Of a DNA stretch of 64,000 nt, positions 53,869 to 64,000 are shown piece after piece. The notes under the pieces are model-generated. The model made no database searches. It was not told the origin of the DNA and saw only the letters and a program-made list of their open reading frames with translations. The DNA lies in contig NZ_JADPSA010000016.1 of the NCBI RefSeq assembly GCF_017347085.1, positions 163,966 to 227,965 of the forward strand, given 5' to 3'. This DNA is from Nesterenkonia sp. E16_10. GTDB lineage: Bacteria; Actinomycetota; Actinomycetes; Actinomycetales; Micrococcaceae. Position 1 is the first letter of the stretch; every line of letters begins with the position of its first letter. Position numbers and translations under genes: made by a program.

Positions 53869-54596
53869 GCGAGACCACCCCGGCCCCGGAGAACCCCGGC
53901 CCCGAGCAGCGCCGCGGCTCAGGCCCCTCGCGCCTGCGCGGGCTCCTGGCCCGCCGCGGGGTGGTGCTGATGTCCCTGCTCGGCGGCGCGCTGCTGCTGA
54001 TCTCCTCCACCATGACCTGGGTGCAGGCCTACGGCCTGGGCTCGACGTCCGCAGTCCAGGAAGTGGCCATCACCGGCGCCGACCTGGTCGAGACCGTCAC
54101 GGCCATGGGCCTGGTCGGCCTGGCCGCCGGGATCGCGGTCACCATAGCGAAGCGGCTGGGCCGGATCGTGATCGGCGCGGTGCTCTTCGGCGCCGCCGGC
54201 ATCGCGCTTCTCGCCATCCGCTCGGTGATCGCAGACCCGGCCAACGTCGCCTCCGCGGCGCTGGGGGAGATCACCGGCACCACCGCCGAGGCCGCGCGCT
54301 ACGAGCTCAGCATGGCCGTGTGGCTCGGCTTCGCCGGGGCGCTGCTGCTGCTCATCGCCTCGATCGCGCTGCTGGTGGTCTCCCACCGCTGGCCCGACCG
54401 GAGGTCGCGCAGATACCAGGTCGCCACCGCCGAGGACGCCGCGACGGGCGGATCCCAGGTGCCCGGCGGCGCCCCCGGCACGGGGAACCGAACCGGAGCG
54501 GGGAACCAGCCCGGCCGACCAGAGACCGGTCCCGATGAGTTCGACCTCTGGGACGGACTCTCCGAGGGCCAGGACCCCACAGAACCGCAGCGCTGA
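53865..54596 (+). CDS. Trp-operon-associated membrane protein (TIGR02234-like)
   Basis: 243 residues with four membrane helices (about 31-50, 71-92, 100-122 and 145-170). A soluble tail ends in EFDLWDGLSEGQDPT, the signature end of the actinobacterial Trp-associated family. The family always accompanies trpE or trpC but has no proven function; handling of indole or tryptophan is speculative. It is coupled to trpE by a 4-nt overlap. A hairpin CGAAACC/GGTTTCG at 54608-54642 follows. Confidence 0.88.
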   Translation: MSETTPAPENPGPEQRRGSGPSRLRGLLARRGVVLMSLLGGALLLISSTMTWVQAYGLGSTSAVQEVAITGADLVETVTAMGLVGLAAGIAVTIAKRLGRIVIGAVLFGAAGIALLAIRSVIADPANVASAALGEITGTTAEAARYELSMAVWLGFAGALLLLIASIALLVVSHRWPDRRSRRYQVATAEDAATGGSQVPGGAPGTGNRTGAGNQPGRPETGPDEFDLWDGLSEGQDPTEPQR

Positions 54597-54737
54597 AACC
54601 TCACCGCCGAAACCCGCGGCGGACCCGCCGAGCCAGGTTTCGCGCGGCGACGTCACCGAAGACGAGGCGCAGCCATACGTGGCAGAATGGGACTCAGAAT
54701 CGAATGAGCACTGACGCACGTTCCAGAGAGGACCAGA

Positions 54738-55118
54738 ATGGCCAACACCACTGCTCTGCGCGACACCGAGCCAGCCCCCGGCGAGAAGATCGATGACGAG
54801 TACATCCATCACGATCACATCGGCCACGGCTCCACGCCGGCAGCCTGGGCGCTGAGCCTCACGATCATCGTCGGCTCGATCATCGCCGGGCTCGGCATGG
54901 TGCTCGAGGTCTGGGTGCTGGTCTGGATCTCCATCCTGTTCCTCCCCTTGGCGATCATCCTGGGCCTGGTGCTCAAGGCCAAGGGCTACGGAGTGGAGAT
55001 GGACTCCAACGCGGTGCTCAAGAACGGTGAGAGCGCCCGCGCCCACCAGGGTCCGGCCAGCCCGGACAACACCCGCGGCGGCAAGGACAAGCGGCGGCCC
55101 GAGACCGCCGCCCACTGA
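54738..55118 (+). CDS. HGxxPAAW-motif membrane protein
   Basis: 126 residues: an acidic and His-rich N-terminus with the defining HGSTPAAW (about 31-38), two membrane helices (about 40-60 and 62-83) and a polar tail. The HGxxPAAW family sits in trp loci of Micrococcales and relatives and is uncharacterised. GAGAGGA precedes the ATG. The stop codon abuts the trpC start. Confidence 0.88.
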   Translation: MANTTALRDTEPAPGEKIDDEYIHHDHIGHGSTPAAWALSLTIIVGSIIAGLGMVLEVWVLVWISILFLPLAIILGLVLKAKGYGVEMDSNAVLKNGESARAHQGPASPDNTRGGKDKRRPETAAH

Positions 55119-55922
55119 ATGGTGAGCGTCCTCGACTCGATCATCACCGGGGTCCGCGAAGACCTCCAGGCCCGCCAGGCGCTGATCCCGCATGAGCAGA
55201 TGGTGGCCGCAGCCGCCGCCGCGCCCCCGGCGCTCGACGCCCACGCCGCACTGCTGGCTGGGCGCGAGGACCCGCACGGCGTGCGGATCATCGCCGAGGT
55301 CAAGCGATCCTCACCCTCGAAGGGCGCCCTGGCCGAGATCCCCGATCCGGCCAGACTCGCGAAGTCCTACCAGGACGGCGGGGCCGCGGTGATCAGCGTG
55401 CTCACCGAGGGCCGCCGGTTCAACGGGAGCCTGGCCGACCTCGACGCGGTGCGCGCCGCAGTACAGATCCCGGTGCTGCGCAAGGACTTCATGGTCGAGG
55501 AGTACCAGTTCTACGAGGCCCGCGCCCACGGCGCTGACCTGGTGCTGCTGATCGTGGCGGCGCTCGAGGACGAGAAGCTGCGCGACTTCCTGGCCCTGAC
55601 CCACGAACTGGGTATGGAAGCCCTGGTCGAGGCGCACACCGAGGAAGAGATCGCCCGCGCCGTCGCCCTGGGAGCCAAGATCGTCGGGGTCAACGTGCGC
55701 AACCTCAAGACCCTGGAGGTCGACGTCGCGCACTACTCCACGATGGCCCAGCACCTGCCCGCAGGTGTGGTGCGGATCGCGGAATCCGGCGTCACCTCCG
55801 CACAGGTGGTCGCCGACTACGCCGCCCAGGGAGCCGACGCCGTGCTGGTCGGAGAGGCCCTGGTCAAGGACGGAGAGCCGGAGACCGCGCTGCGCAGCTT
55901 CCGCTCCGCCAGCCTGGTCTGA
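55119..55922 (+). CDS. trpC: Indole-3-glycerol-phosphate synthase TrpC
   Basis: Closes the indole ring. 267-residue TIM barrel with [11 protein letters not shown] (catalytic Lys), [39 protein letters not shown] and IAESGVTSA. The ATG directly follows the preceding stop with no gap, and no ribosome site is visible, so translation is probably by re-initiation. The N-terminus is slightly short of the long forms. Confidence 0.96.
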   Translation: MVSVLDSIITGVREDLQARQALIPHEQMVAAAAAAPPALDAHAALLAGREDPHGVRIIAEVKRSSPSKGALAEIPDPARLAKSYQDGGAAVISVLTEGRRFNGSLADLDAVRAAVQIPVLRKDFMVEEYQFYEARAHGADLVLLIVAALEDEKLRDFLALTHELGMEALVEAHTEEEIARAVALGAKIVGVNVRNLKTLEVDVAHYSTMAQHLPAGVVRIAESGVTSAQVVADYAAQGADAVLVGEALVKDGEPETALRSFRSASLV

Positions 55923-55930
55923 GACCGCCG

Positions 55931-55951
55931 GAGCTCGGTCCTGGGACCCGA
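55931..55951 (+). other. Hairpin in the trpC-trpB gap
   Basis: GCTCGGTCC pairs with GGACCCGAGC with one bulged base, 9 nt after the trpC stop. There is no U tract. The 128-bp gap it sits in is the largest within trpCBA and could hold a partial terminator or mRNA-processing site. Confidence 0.4.
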
Positions 55952-56050
55952 GCGTCGTTGCACCGAAGCCTTCGCCCACCTCGGGCGCCGCAGAATTCCA
56001 CAAGCGCCGCACTGGAGGACCAGAGCGGCGCAGAACATCGAGGAGAGATC

Positions 56051-57366
<1,316 letters not shown>

Positions 57367-57370
<4 letters not shown>

Positions 57371-58203
57371 GCACCGAAGCCACCCCGGCAGAGCCCAGCA
57401 CGCAGGCACCGAAGACCGGCTCCAAGACCGCCGAGGCCATCGAGGCCGCCCGCGCCCAGGGCCGGGCCGCCTTCATCGGCTACCTCCCGGCCGGCTACCC
57501 GGACAAGGAGACCTCCATCGCGGCCGCCATCGAGCTGGCCCGCAACGGGGCCGACGTGATCGAGATCGGCGTGCCCTACTCCGATCCGGTGATGGACGGC
57601 CCGGTCATCCAGCAGGCCACCACCGAGGTGCTGGCCCGCGGGTTCCGGCTCCCCGAGGTCTTCGAGATCGTGGCGGCCGTGGTCGAGGCCACCGACGCCG
57701 CGGTCCTGGTGATGACCTACTACAACCTGATCGACCGGATGGGCGCCGAGGAGTTCGCCCGGCGTCTCGCCGAGGCCGGCGGGGCCGGCGCGATCACCCC
57801 GGACCTGATCCCCGATGAGGCCGGGGCATGGATGGCCGCCACCGAGCGCCACGGACTGGACCGGGTGTTCCTCACCGCCCCGACCTCCTCACCGGAACGG
57901 GTGGCGCAGATCGTCTCGGCCTCCCGAGGCTTCGTCTACGGCGTCTCGGTGATGGGCGTGACCGGGGCCCGCGACCAGGTCTCCGACGCCGCAGAACGGG
58001 TGGTCAACGCCGCCCGCAGCGCCGGCGCCGAACGGGTCTGCGTGGGACTCGGCGTCTCCACCCGAGCCCACGTGGAGGAGATCGGCCGCTACGCCGACGG
58101 GGTCATCGTGGGCACCGCGCTGGTCGCCGCGCTGCGTGACGGCGGGCCCTCCGCCGTGGCGGCGCTGACCGCCGAGCTCACGGGAGCCGAGACCGGTCGA
58201 TGA
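57367..58203 (+). CDS. trpA: Tryptophan synthase alpha chain TrpA
   Basis: Splits indole-3-glycerol phosphate and channels indole to TrpB. 278-residue TIM barrel with a polar N-terminal 20 residues, [11 protein letters not shown], the catalytic Glu in [16 protein letters not shown] with the following Asp, [11 protein letters not shown] and [14 protein letters not shown]. The ATG overlaps the trpB stop. Its own stop overlaps the transporter start. Confidence 0.96.
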
Positions 58204-59786
58204 CTCCGCGGCCGCCGACGCGAACCCGGGTCCGGGAGAGCTTCAACTCCCGGACCGTGTTCATCCTGGCGGCCGTCGGGTCCGCAGTGGGCCTGGGGAA
58301 CATCTGGCGGTTCCCCTACGTCACCTACGAGAACGGCGGCGGGGCCTTCCTGATCCCCTATCTGGTCGCGCTGCTCACCGCCGGGCTGCCGATCCTGCTC
58401 TTCGACTATGCCCTGGGGCACCGGTTCCGCGGATCCCCGCCCCTGGCCTTCAGACGGCTGCACCGGCACGCGGAGCCGATCGGCTGGATCCAGGTGGGAA
58501 TCTGCTTCCTGATCTCCATCTACTACGCCGCCATCATCGCCTGGGCCGCCATGTACACCTGGTATTCCTTCACCCAGGCCTGGGGTGAGGACGCCGAGAG
58601 CTTCTTCTTCACCGAATATCTGCAGTACGACGGGGCAGGCACCGAGGGCACGGGGCTCTCGATGGACTTCGTGGCACAGGTCGGATGGCCGCTGATCGCT
58701 GTCTGGGTGGTGCTGCTCGTCGCTCTGGGACTCGGCGTGCGGCGGGGGATCGCGCGGGTCTCGATCTACGGGATCCCGGTGCTGTTCGTCATGTTCCTGA
58801 TCCTGGTCGGCTACTCGCTCAGCCTCGACGGAGCGCTGACCGGGCTCAACGCCCTGTTCACCCCTGACTGGAGCGCCCTGACCGACGGAGGCGTCTGGAT
58901 CCAGGCCTACGGACAGATCTTCTTCAGCCTCTCGGTGGGCTTCGGAATCATGGTCACCTACGCCTCCTATCTGAAGCGCCGGTCCAACGCCACCGGCTCA
59001 GGGCTGGTGGTCGGGTTCGCGAACTCCTCCTTCGAGCTTCTGGCCGCAATCGGCGTGTTCTCCGCGCTGGGCTTCATCGCCGTCGCGGCGAACACCGCCG
59101 TGGACGAGGTGGCCTCCTCAGGGCTCGGCCTGGCCTTCGTGGCCTTCCCCACCATCATCAGCGAGGCGCCGGCCTCCGCGCTGCTCGGCGTGCTCTTCTT
59201 CGGCTCGCTGACACTGGCCGGCATCACCTCGCAGATCTCGGTGCTCGAGGTGGCGATCTCCTCGGTCAAGGACAAGACGGGATGGTCCCGCCCGGTCACC
59301 GTCGGTGTCGTCGGCGGGTCCAGCGCACTGATCTCCGTGGTGCTGCTCGGCGGGGTCTCCGGACTCACGGTGCTCGATGTGATCGATGCGTTCTCCAACA
59401 ACGTGGGCATCGTCGCCGCTGCCTTCATCGCGGTCCTCGCCGTCACCTGGGGCTTCCGGCGCCTCGACGTGCTCGCGGCCGGGATGAACGCCTACGGTTC
59501 CATCCAGCTGGGACGGATCTGGAAGTCGCTGATCGGGGTGGTCATCCCGGTCGTGCTGGGCGTGCTGCTGGTGATGGACATCCGCGCGAAGGTCACAGAG
59601 GGCTACGGCGGCTTCGACACCTGGGTCGTGATGACCTTCGGCTGGGGAGCCCTCGCCTTCGTGGCGGTGGCCGCCGTCGTGATGACCACGCTGCCCTGGC
59701 CCGACGCATCTGCCCTGCACGCTGAGGCGCTCGAGGAAGAGACCGAGCCAGAGAGCTCCGAGCACCGGACGGGAGCCCGAGACTGA
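58200..59786 (+). CDS. Sodium:neurotransmitter-symporter-family amino-acid transporter
   Basis: LeuT-fold secondary transporter. 528 residues, about 12 helices, opening with the NSS signature FILAAVGSAVGLGNIWRFP and NGGGAFLIPYL (Na and substrate sites in TM1). It overlaps trpA by 4 nt (ATGA) and is followed at once by a MetS-like small subunit. That pair architecture is known from Corynebacterium glutamicum MetPS, a methionine/alanine importer, so the same substrate range is the first guess. Its operon place after trpA also allows tryptophan, since some bacterial NSS proteins carry it. The sequence does not decide. Confidence 0.88.
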   Translation: MTPRPPTRTRVRESFNSRTVFILAAVGSAVGLGNIWRFPYVTYENGGGAFLIPYLVALLTAGLPILLFDYALGHRFRGSPPLAFRRLHRHAEPIGWIQVGICFLISIYYAAIIAWAAMYTWYSFTQAWGEDAESFFFTEYLQYDGAGTEGTGLSMDFVAQVGWPLIAVWVVLLVALGLGVRRGIARVSIYGIPVLFVMFLILVGYSLSLDGALTGLNALFTPDWSALTDGGVWIQAYGQIFFSLSVGFGIMVTYASYLKRRSNATGSGLVVGFANSSFELLAAIGVFSALGFIAVAANTAVDEVASSGLGLAFVAFPTIISEAPASALLGVLFFGSLTLAGITSQISVLEVAISSVKDKTGWSRPVTVGVVGGSSALISVVLLGGVSGLTVLDVIDAFSNNVGIVAAAFIAVLAVTWGFRRLDVLAAGMNAYGSIQLGRIWKSLIGVVIPVVLGVLLVMDIRAKVTEGYGGFDTWVVMTFGWGALAFVAVAAVVMTTLPWPDASALHAEALEEETEPESSEHRTGARD

Positions 59787-59890
59787 TGGACACCGATGCC
59801 CTGATCATGATGATCGTGGCCCTGGCCACGGTATGGGGCGGCCTCGCGGCCGCCGTCGCCCACCTGAGGCGGCACCCGGACAGCTCCTGA
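59786..59890 (+). CDS. metS: MetS-like small subunit of the NSS transporter
   Basis: A 34-residue membrane microprotein. The ATG at 59786 shares one base with the transporter stop (TGATG). It is one hydrophobic helix (residues about 5-25) with a WGGL kink and a basic AHLRRHPDSS tail. This matches the methionine/alanine importer small-subunit family that is required for transport by MetP. It is easily missed by gene finders because of its length. Confidence 0.82.
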   Translation: MDTDALIMMIVALATVWGGLAAAVAHLRRHPDSS

Positions 59891-59944
59891 CCTCGTTGCC
59901 GAGGCCGGCCCGAGCGCTGGTCGCACGGAGGCAGGCTCAGGCCA

Positions 59945-59950
59945 TAGACT
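59945..59950 (+). promoter_or_regulatory. -10 element TAGACT upstream of lgt
   Basis: A TANNNT match 70 bp before the lgt GTG, leaving a leader with GAGAGGA. It marks lgt as a separate unit from the trp genes. Confidence 0.45.
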
Positions 59951-60020
59951 GCATCGGATCCCGAATTCAGCCCGCCCCCAGCTCAGCAGGGGGAGGTGAC
60001 TCCCACCGCGAGAGGACCCC

Positions 60021-61178
60021 GTGTTCAACACTTCAACTCCGGTCGGCGCCCTGCAGGCCGCCGCTGAGGCCACGGCCTCGGCGACGGCGCAGATCAGCGC
60101 AGCCTTTCCCTCCCCGCCCACGGACGGGATCGATCTCGTCGGCCCGCTGCGGATCGGGTTCTACGGTCTGGCGATCGGTCTGGGCATCCTGGTGGCGTAC
60201 TTCGTCTCCAGCCGGCTCTGGAAGTCCCGCGGCGGAAGCCCCGAAAACGTCTTCGACGCGCTGATCTGGGCGGTGCTGCTCGGCATCGTGGGCGGTCGGC
60301 TCTATCACGTGATCACCTCCCCGGACGCCTACTTCGGTGAGGACGGCGACCTCTCGCTGATCCCGCAGGTGTGGCTGGGCGGTCTGGGCATCGTCGGTGC
60401 CGTCGCGCTGGGCGCCGTCGGCGTCTGGTTCGCCTGCCGGCGCTACGGCATGAAGTTCGGCGCCTTCGCCGACGTGATCGTGCCCGGCGTGATCCTGGCC
60501 CAGGCCATCGGACGCTGGGGCAACTACTTCAACCAGGAGCTCTACGGGGCTCCCACCAACCTCCCCTGGGGCCTGTCGATCGACACCACCCAGCGCCACC
60601 AGGCGCCGCCGCTGGGCGCCGGCGAGTCCACGCTGTACCACCCGACCTTCCTCTACGAGAGCATCTGGAACCTGATCGGGTTCTTCCTGCTGATCGCGCT
60701 CTACCGCCGCTTCGCCGTGAAGCAGGGCCTGATCGCCTGGACCTACGTGGCGTACTACTCGCTGGGCCGGTTCTGGATCGAGTCGCTGCGCATCGATGAG
60801 ATCAACAAGTCCACCCAGTGGATCAACATCTTCGGCCTCGAATGGCGCCTGAACATGTGGATGTCGGTGTTCCTGTTCCTCCTCGCGCTGGGCATGCTGA
60901 TCTGGCTCTGGACCCGACGCCCGCGCACCGAAGCGGCGCTGGCCGAGGAGCTGGAGATCTACCGTCCCGGGCAGGGGCCCCGAGGATCCGAGGACCACGC
61001 CGCGATGGCGGCCCGGTCCGAGTCCGGAGACGCCCCGCTGGTCCCGGCCGGAGCGTCGGAGACCCCCTCCGAGGACGCCGCGCAGACCGGTGAGCCGAGC
61101 CCTGCCAGCGCCGGTGAGAACCCCGAATCCGGCGAGGAACCGGCCTCTCCGACCGAGACGGACAGTCCCAAATCCTGA
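60021..61178 (+). CDS. lgt: Prolipoprotein diacylglyceryl transferase
   Basis: Transfers diacylglycerol from phosphatidylglycerol to the lipobox cysteine, upstream of LspA. 385 residues: about seven membrane helices, the GRLYHVITSP and GGLGIVGAVALG blocks, and the Lgt signature GRWGNYFNQELYGAP, followed by HPTFLYESIWN. The C-terminal 85 residues are a polar Glu/Ser/Pro tail typical of actinobacterial Lgt. The start is GTG with GAGAGGA 4 nt upstream. Confidence 0.95.
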   Translation: MFNTSTPVGALQAAAEATASATAQISAAFPSPPTDGIDLVGPLRIGFYGLAIGLGILVAYFVSSRLWKSRGGSPENVFDALIWAVLLGIVGGRLYHVITSPDAYFGEDGDLSLIPQVWLGGLGIVGAVALGAVGVWFACRRYGMKFGAFADVIVPGVILAQAIGRWGNYFNQELYGAPTNLPWGLSIDTTQRHQAPPLGAGESTLYHPTFLYESIWNLIGFFLLIALYRRFAVKQGLIAWTYVAYYSLGRFWIESLRIDEINKSTQWINIFGLEWRLNMWMSVFLFLLALGMLIWLWTRRPRTEAALAEELEIYRPGQGPRGSEDHAAMAARSESGDAPLVPAGASETPSEDAAQTGEPSPASAGENPESGEEPASPTETDSPKS

Positions 61179-61520
61179 GATCGGACTTGCCACCGGCAGG
61201 TCAGGGTTGCAAGATTAATCTCATCGACTGGCGTCAGCCAGGACCACGACGGCGGCGCGCCGACCAACCCGCGCCGTGACGGTCAAGCGCAGGGACACAC
61301 CCCGCAGAGCGCACAGGTGACAGCGTCATGCAGGACTGAAGACCGACGGATCCTGAGGACTTCCTCGCAGGCCGGGACGCACACCGTCTCGAAGAACTGG
61401 GAGAATAAGCTCAGTCTCCATGCACCAGAGATCCGAGCACAAGGGATACGTGCACCATAGAAGGGGCCGATGATGTCCCCTCCCCATGAAACGTCCGCAT
61501 GCGGAGGAAGGAAGAGCTTC
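61179..61520 (+). promoter_or_regulatory. lgt-gltB gap, gltB leader
   Basis: A 342-bp stretch without a gene. AGATTAATCT (61212-61221) is a perfect 10-bp palindrome that contains a TAATCT -10 candidate (61216-61221). CTGGC-gtca-GCCAG (61228-61241) is a small hairpin just after. If transcription starts here the leader is about 290 nt, long enough for further control. No known riboswitch was recognised. Confidence 0.45.
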
Positions 61521-64000
61521 ATGTCTAGTCTCGGATCACCGGGAACCGGTGCAGCTGCCACGGCAGACTCGCCCCAGATCATGAGTCCCTATCAGCGCTT
61601 TGCCGCTTTCCCTGAGAAGGCTGGTCTCTACGACCCCGCCAATGAGCACGAGAACTGCGGCATGGCCGCCGTGGCCACGCTGCGCGGAACCCCCGGCCAC
61701 GACATCGTGGACCACGCCCTGGTGGCGCTGCGCAACCTTGAACACCGCGGCGCCGTGGGCGGCGACGTGGGCACCGGCGACGGCGCCGGACTGCTCACCC
61801 AGATCCCGGACGAGTTCTTCCGCGCGGTCACCGAGTTCGAGCTCCCGCCGATGGGGCAGTACCTCGCCGGCACCGCGTTCCTGCCGCAGTCACCTGCCCA
61901 ACGCGAGACGATGTGCGCCAGCTTCGGCGAGCTCGCCGAGGAACAGGGCCTGATCGTGCTGGGCTGGCGCGACGTCCCGGTGGACGCCTCGATGATCGGC
62001 AGCCTCGCCAAGGAGTCCATGCCGTACTTCCGGCAGGTCTTCCTCGGCTTCGCGGCCGAGGACTCCATCGCCTACCAGGAGTCCGCCTCGGGCACGCTGG
62101 ACCAGCGCGGATGGCGCCTGCGCAAGCGCGGCCAGAACCGGCTCGGCGTCTACTTCCCCTCGCTGTCCTCGAAGACCATCACCTATAAGGGGATGCTCAC
62201 CACCGCGCAGCTCGAGCCGTTCTTCCCGGACCTCTCGGACGAGCGGTACAAGACCACCCTGGGCATCGTGCACTCGCGGTTCTCCACCAACACCTTCCCC
62301 TCCTGGCCGCTGGCCCAGCCGCTGCGCAACATCGCGCACAACGGCGAGATCAACACGGTCAAGGGCAACCGCAACTGGATGCGCGCCCGGCAGTCGGTCA
62401 TGGCCTCCGAGCTGTTCGGCGAGGACCCGGAGTCGCTGTTCCCGATCTGCACCCCCGGCGCCTCGGACTCCACCAGCTTCGACGAGGCCGCCGAGCTGCT
62501 GATGCTCTCCGGCCGTCCGCTGGCCCAGTCGATGCGCATGATGATCCCTGAGGCCTGGGAGAACCACGAGACCATGGACCCCGATCTGCGGGCGTTCTAC
62601 CAGTACCACGCCCAGCTCATGGAGGCCTGGGACGGCCCCGCCGCGATCGCGTTCACCGACGGCCAGCAGGTCGGAGCGATGCTGGACCGCAACGGACTGC
62701 GCCCGGCCCGCTACTGGGTCACCGACGACGGCCTGGTCGTGATGTCCTCCGAGGTCGGCGTGCTGGACCTGGAGCCCTCCTCGATCGTGCGCAAGGGCCG
62801 CGTCGCCCCGGGCATGATGCTGCTGCTGGACACCGTCGAGGGCCGGATCATCGAGGACGAGGAGATCAAGGCAGATCTCGCCTCCTCGGCACCCTGGGCC
62901 GACTGGGTCCAGGAGAACCTGGTCAAGCTCGGCGACCTCCCGGAGCGCCTCCATGTGCGCCACCCCTCGGAGTCTGTCCGGCTGCGCCAGCAGACCTTCG
63001 GCTACACCCACGAAGAGCTGCGTGTGCTGATCGGCCCGATGGCCACCGCCGGTGCCGAGCCGCTGGGCGCCATGGGCACCGACACTCCCATCGCGGTGCT
63101 CGCCGACCGGCCCCGGCTGATCTTCGACTACTTCGTGCAGACCTTCGCCCAGGTGACCAACCCGCCGCTGGACGCGATCCGCGAGGAGCTGGTGACCTCC
63201 CTGGGGCTGCACATCGGTCCCAGCGGAAACCTGCTCAGCAACGAACAGGTCCGCTCCCGGCAGGTCGCCCTGGACTTCCCGGTGATCAACAACGACGAGC
63301 TCGCCAAGATCGCCAACATCCGCAACGACGACGGCGCGAAGATCGCCCTGAAGGTCCGCGCGCTCTACCGCGCCGGATCCCGTGAGGAGGAGCTGCGCCA
63401 GCGGATCCGCGAGATCTGCGAGAAGGTCTCCGCCGCGGTGAACCGCGGGGTCAGCTACATCGTGATCTCCGACCGCGACTCCAACGCCCAGTGGGCGCCG
63501 ATCCCCTCGCTGCTGATGCTCTCCGCGATCCACCACCACCTGCTGAAGTCGGCCAACCGCACCAAGGTCTCCCTGGTCGTGGAGGCCGGCGACGTGCGCG
63601 AGGTCCACCATGTGGCTTGCCTGATCGGCTACGGCGCCGCCGCGGTGAACCCCTACCTGGCCATGGAGACCGCCGAGGACATGGTTCGCCGCGGCGAGCT
63701 GACCGCGGTCGATGAGGAGCAGGCGGTGCACAACCTGCTCACCGCGCTGGGCAAGGGCGTGCTGAAGATCATGTCCAAGATGGGCATCTCCACCGTCGCC
63801 TCCTACTGTGGGGCGCAGACCTTCGAGGCCGTGGGTCTGGCGCAGAATGTGGTGGACCAGTACTTCTCCGGCACTCACTCGCCCATGGGCGGCGTGGGGC
63901 TCAACGTGCTCTCCGACGAGACCCTGGAGCGGCACTCCCACGCCTACCCGGCCGACGGCAACGACCTCGGCCGCGGCAACGAGCTCGAGATCGGCGGGGA
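61521..64000 (+). CDS. gltB: Glutamate synthase large subunit, partial (3' end beyond window)
   Basis: Class II glutamine amidotransferase/glutamate synthase that turns glutamine and 2-oxoglutarate into two glutamates. 826 codons are visible of about 1500. The propeptide is residues 1-45 and the catalytic cysteine is Cys46 in ENCGMAA, exposed after processing. HSRFSTNTFPSWPLAQP and HNGEINTVKGNRNWM are the amidotransferase glutamine-binding blocks. The central domain follows, and the FMN-binding barrel begins near the edge. GGAGGAAGGAAGAG precedes the ATG. An ATG at 61581 would shorten the propeptide by 20 residues. Confidence 0.96.
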   Translation, partial: MSSLGSPGTGAAATADSPQIMSPYQRFAAFPEKAGLYDPANEHENCGMAAVATLRGTPGHDIVDHALVALRNLEHRGAVGGDVGTGDGAGLLTQIPDEFFRAVTEFELPPMGQYLAGTAFLPQSPAQRETMCASFGELAEEQGLIVLGWRDVPVDASMIGSLAKESMPYFRQVFLGFAAEDSIAYQESASGTLDQRGWRLRKRGQNRLGVYFPSLSSKTITYKGMLTTAQLEPFFPDLSDERYKTTLGIVHSRFSTNTFPSWPLAQPLRNIAHNGEINTVKGNRNWMRARQSVMASELFGEDPESLFPICTPGASDSTSFDEAAELLMLSGRPLAQSMRMMIPEAWENHETMDPDLRAFYQYHAQLMEAWDGPAAIAFTDGQQVGAMLDRNGLRPARYWVTDDGLVVMSSEVGVLDLEPSSIVRKGRVAPGMMLLLDTVEGRIIEDEEIKADLASSAPWADWVQENLVKLGDLPERLHVRHPSESVRLRQQTFGYTHEELRVLIGPMATAGAEPLGAMGTDTPIAVLADRPRLIFDYFVQTFAQVTNPPLDAIREELVTSLGLHIGPSGNLLSNEQVRSRQVALDFPVINNDELAKIANIRNDDGAKIALKVRALYRAGSREEELRQRIREICEKVSAAVNRGVSYIVISDRDSNAQWAPIPSLLMLSAIHHHLLKSANRTKVSLVVEAGDVREVHHVACLIGYGAAAVNPYLAMETAEDMVRRGELTAVDEEQAVHNLLTALGKGVLKIMSKMGISTVASYCGAQTFEAVGLAQNVVDQYFSGTHSPMGGVGLNVLSDETLERHSHAYPADGNDLGRGNELEIGG

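Noticed and set aside
58200..59786. Naming the NSS protein a tryptophan transporter
   Set aside because: Operon position alone is weak, and the adjacent MetS-like subunit points at least as strongly to methionine/alanine import.
59891..59904. CCTCG-ttgc-CGAGG hairpin after metS as a terminator
   Set aside because: Only 5 bp and no U tract; too weak to call.
61283..61582. Minus-strand 99-codon frame in the lgt-gltB gap
   Set aside because: It overlaps the gltB start and has no supporting start signal or domain.
61890..63941. Long minus-strand frame opposite gltB
   Set aside because: Shadow of GltB, whose amidotransferase motifs are clear on the plus strand.

Overview
The window is about 64 kb of high-GC DNA. 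The codon usage, gene order and short gaps are those of an actinobacterium, most likely order Micrococcales and family Micrococcaceae; the genus cannot be fixed from sequence alone. Supporting points are the complete actinobacterial division cluster running into sepF, yggT, divIVA and lspA, a pknL-like kinase beside a class II DAHP synthase, the two small membrane proteins typical of actinobacterial trp loci (a TIGR02234-like protein and an HGxxPAAW protein), and frequent GTG starts placed exactly where leaderless transcripts would begin. No prophage, insertion sequence, integrase or CRISPR array was seen. This is core chromosome, and its novelty lies in gene fusions, promoter architecture and intergenic structure.

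Layout. 1-9.7 kb: a partial lysophospholipid acyltransferase, an esterase, a small membrane protein, FadD, DAHP synthase, PknL-like kinase, polyprenyl diphosphate synthase, DNA polymerase IV and a DUF3040 protein. 10-27.5 kb: the division and cell-wall (dcw) cluster mraZ-rsmH-ftsL-ftsI-murE-murF-mraY-murD-ftsW-murG-murC-ftsQ-ftsZ-pgeF, with most junctions being 4-nt start/stop overlaps. 27.5-36.4 kb: yggS, sepF, yggT, divIVA (polar growth and septum placement), lspA-rluD-dnaE, and nrdR behind two NrdR boxes. 36.4-39.8 kb: an array of strong hairpins and a 1027-residue ATPase/LuxR regulator. 39.8-44.9 kb, minus strand: a PD-(D/E)XK protein, def, fmt, rsmB and rpe. 45.1-45.8 kb: four tRNA genes (Gly, Cys, Val, Gly). 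45.9-49.9 kb: an FMN riboswitch followed by ribD, a single gene encoding riboflavin synthase + DHBP synthase + GTP cyclohydrolase II, and ribH. 49.9-60 kb: hisE-hisG-hisF-hisI running into trpE, two membrane proteins, trpC-trpB-trpA, and a sodium-symporter-family transporter with a 34-residue MetS-like subunit. 60-64 kb: lgt and the first two thirds of gltB (cut by the window edge).

How the genes work together. The dcw block makes lipid II (MurC-F, MraY, MurG), polymerises and cross-links it at the septum (FtsW, FtsI, FtsL, FtsQ) and positions the ring (FtsZ, SepF, DivIVA). DAHP synthase opens the shikimate route that feeds the trp genes in the right half. The riboflavin genes appear to form one FMN-controlled unit covering the pathway from GTP and ribulose-5-phosphate, apart from a phosphatase. 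GltB supplies glutamate nitrogen for his and trp synthesis.

Most notable observations: the trifunctional RibE-RibB-RibA fusion; a recurring TANNNT-6 nt-start-codon arrangement implying leaderless mRNAs; an 18-bp divergent intergenic region where one TAGCCTA sequence can serve as -10 for two leaderless genes; two NrdR boxes 31 bp apart; a hairpin array upstream of the LuxR regulator; and a MetS microprotein in the tail of the trp gene run.
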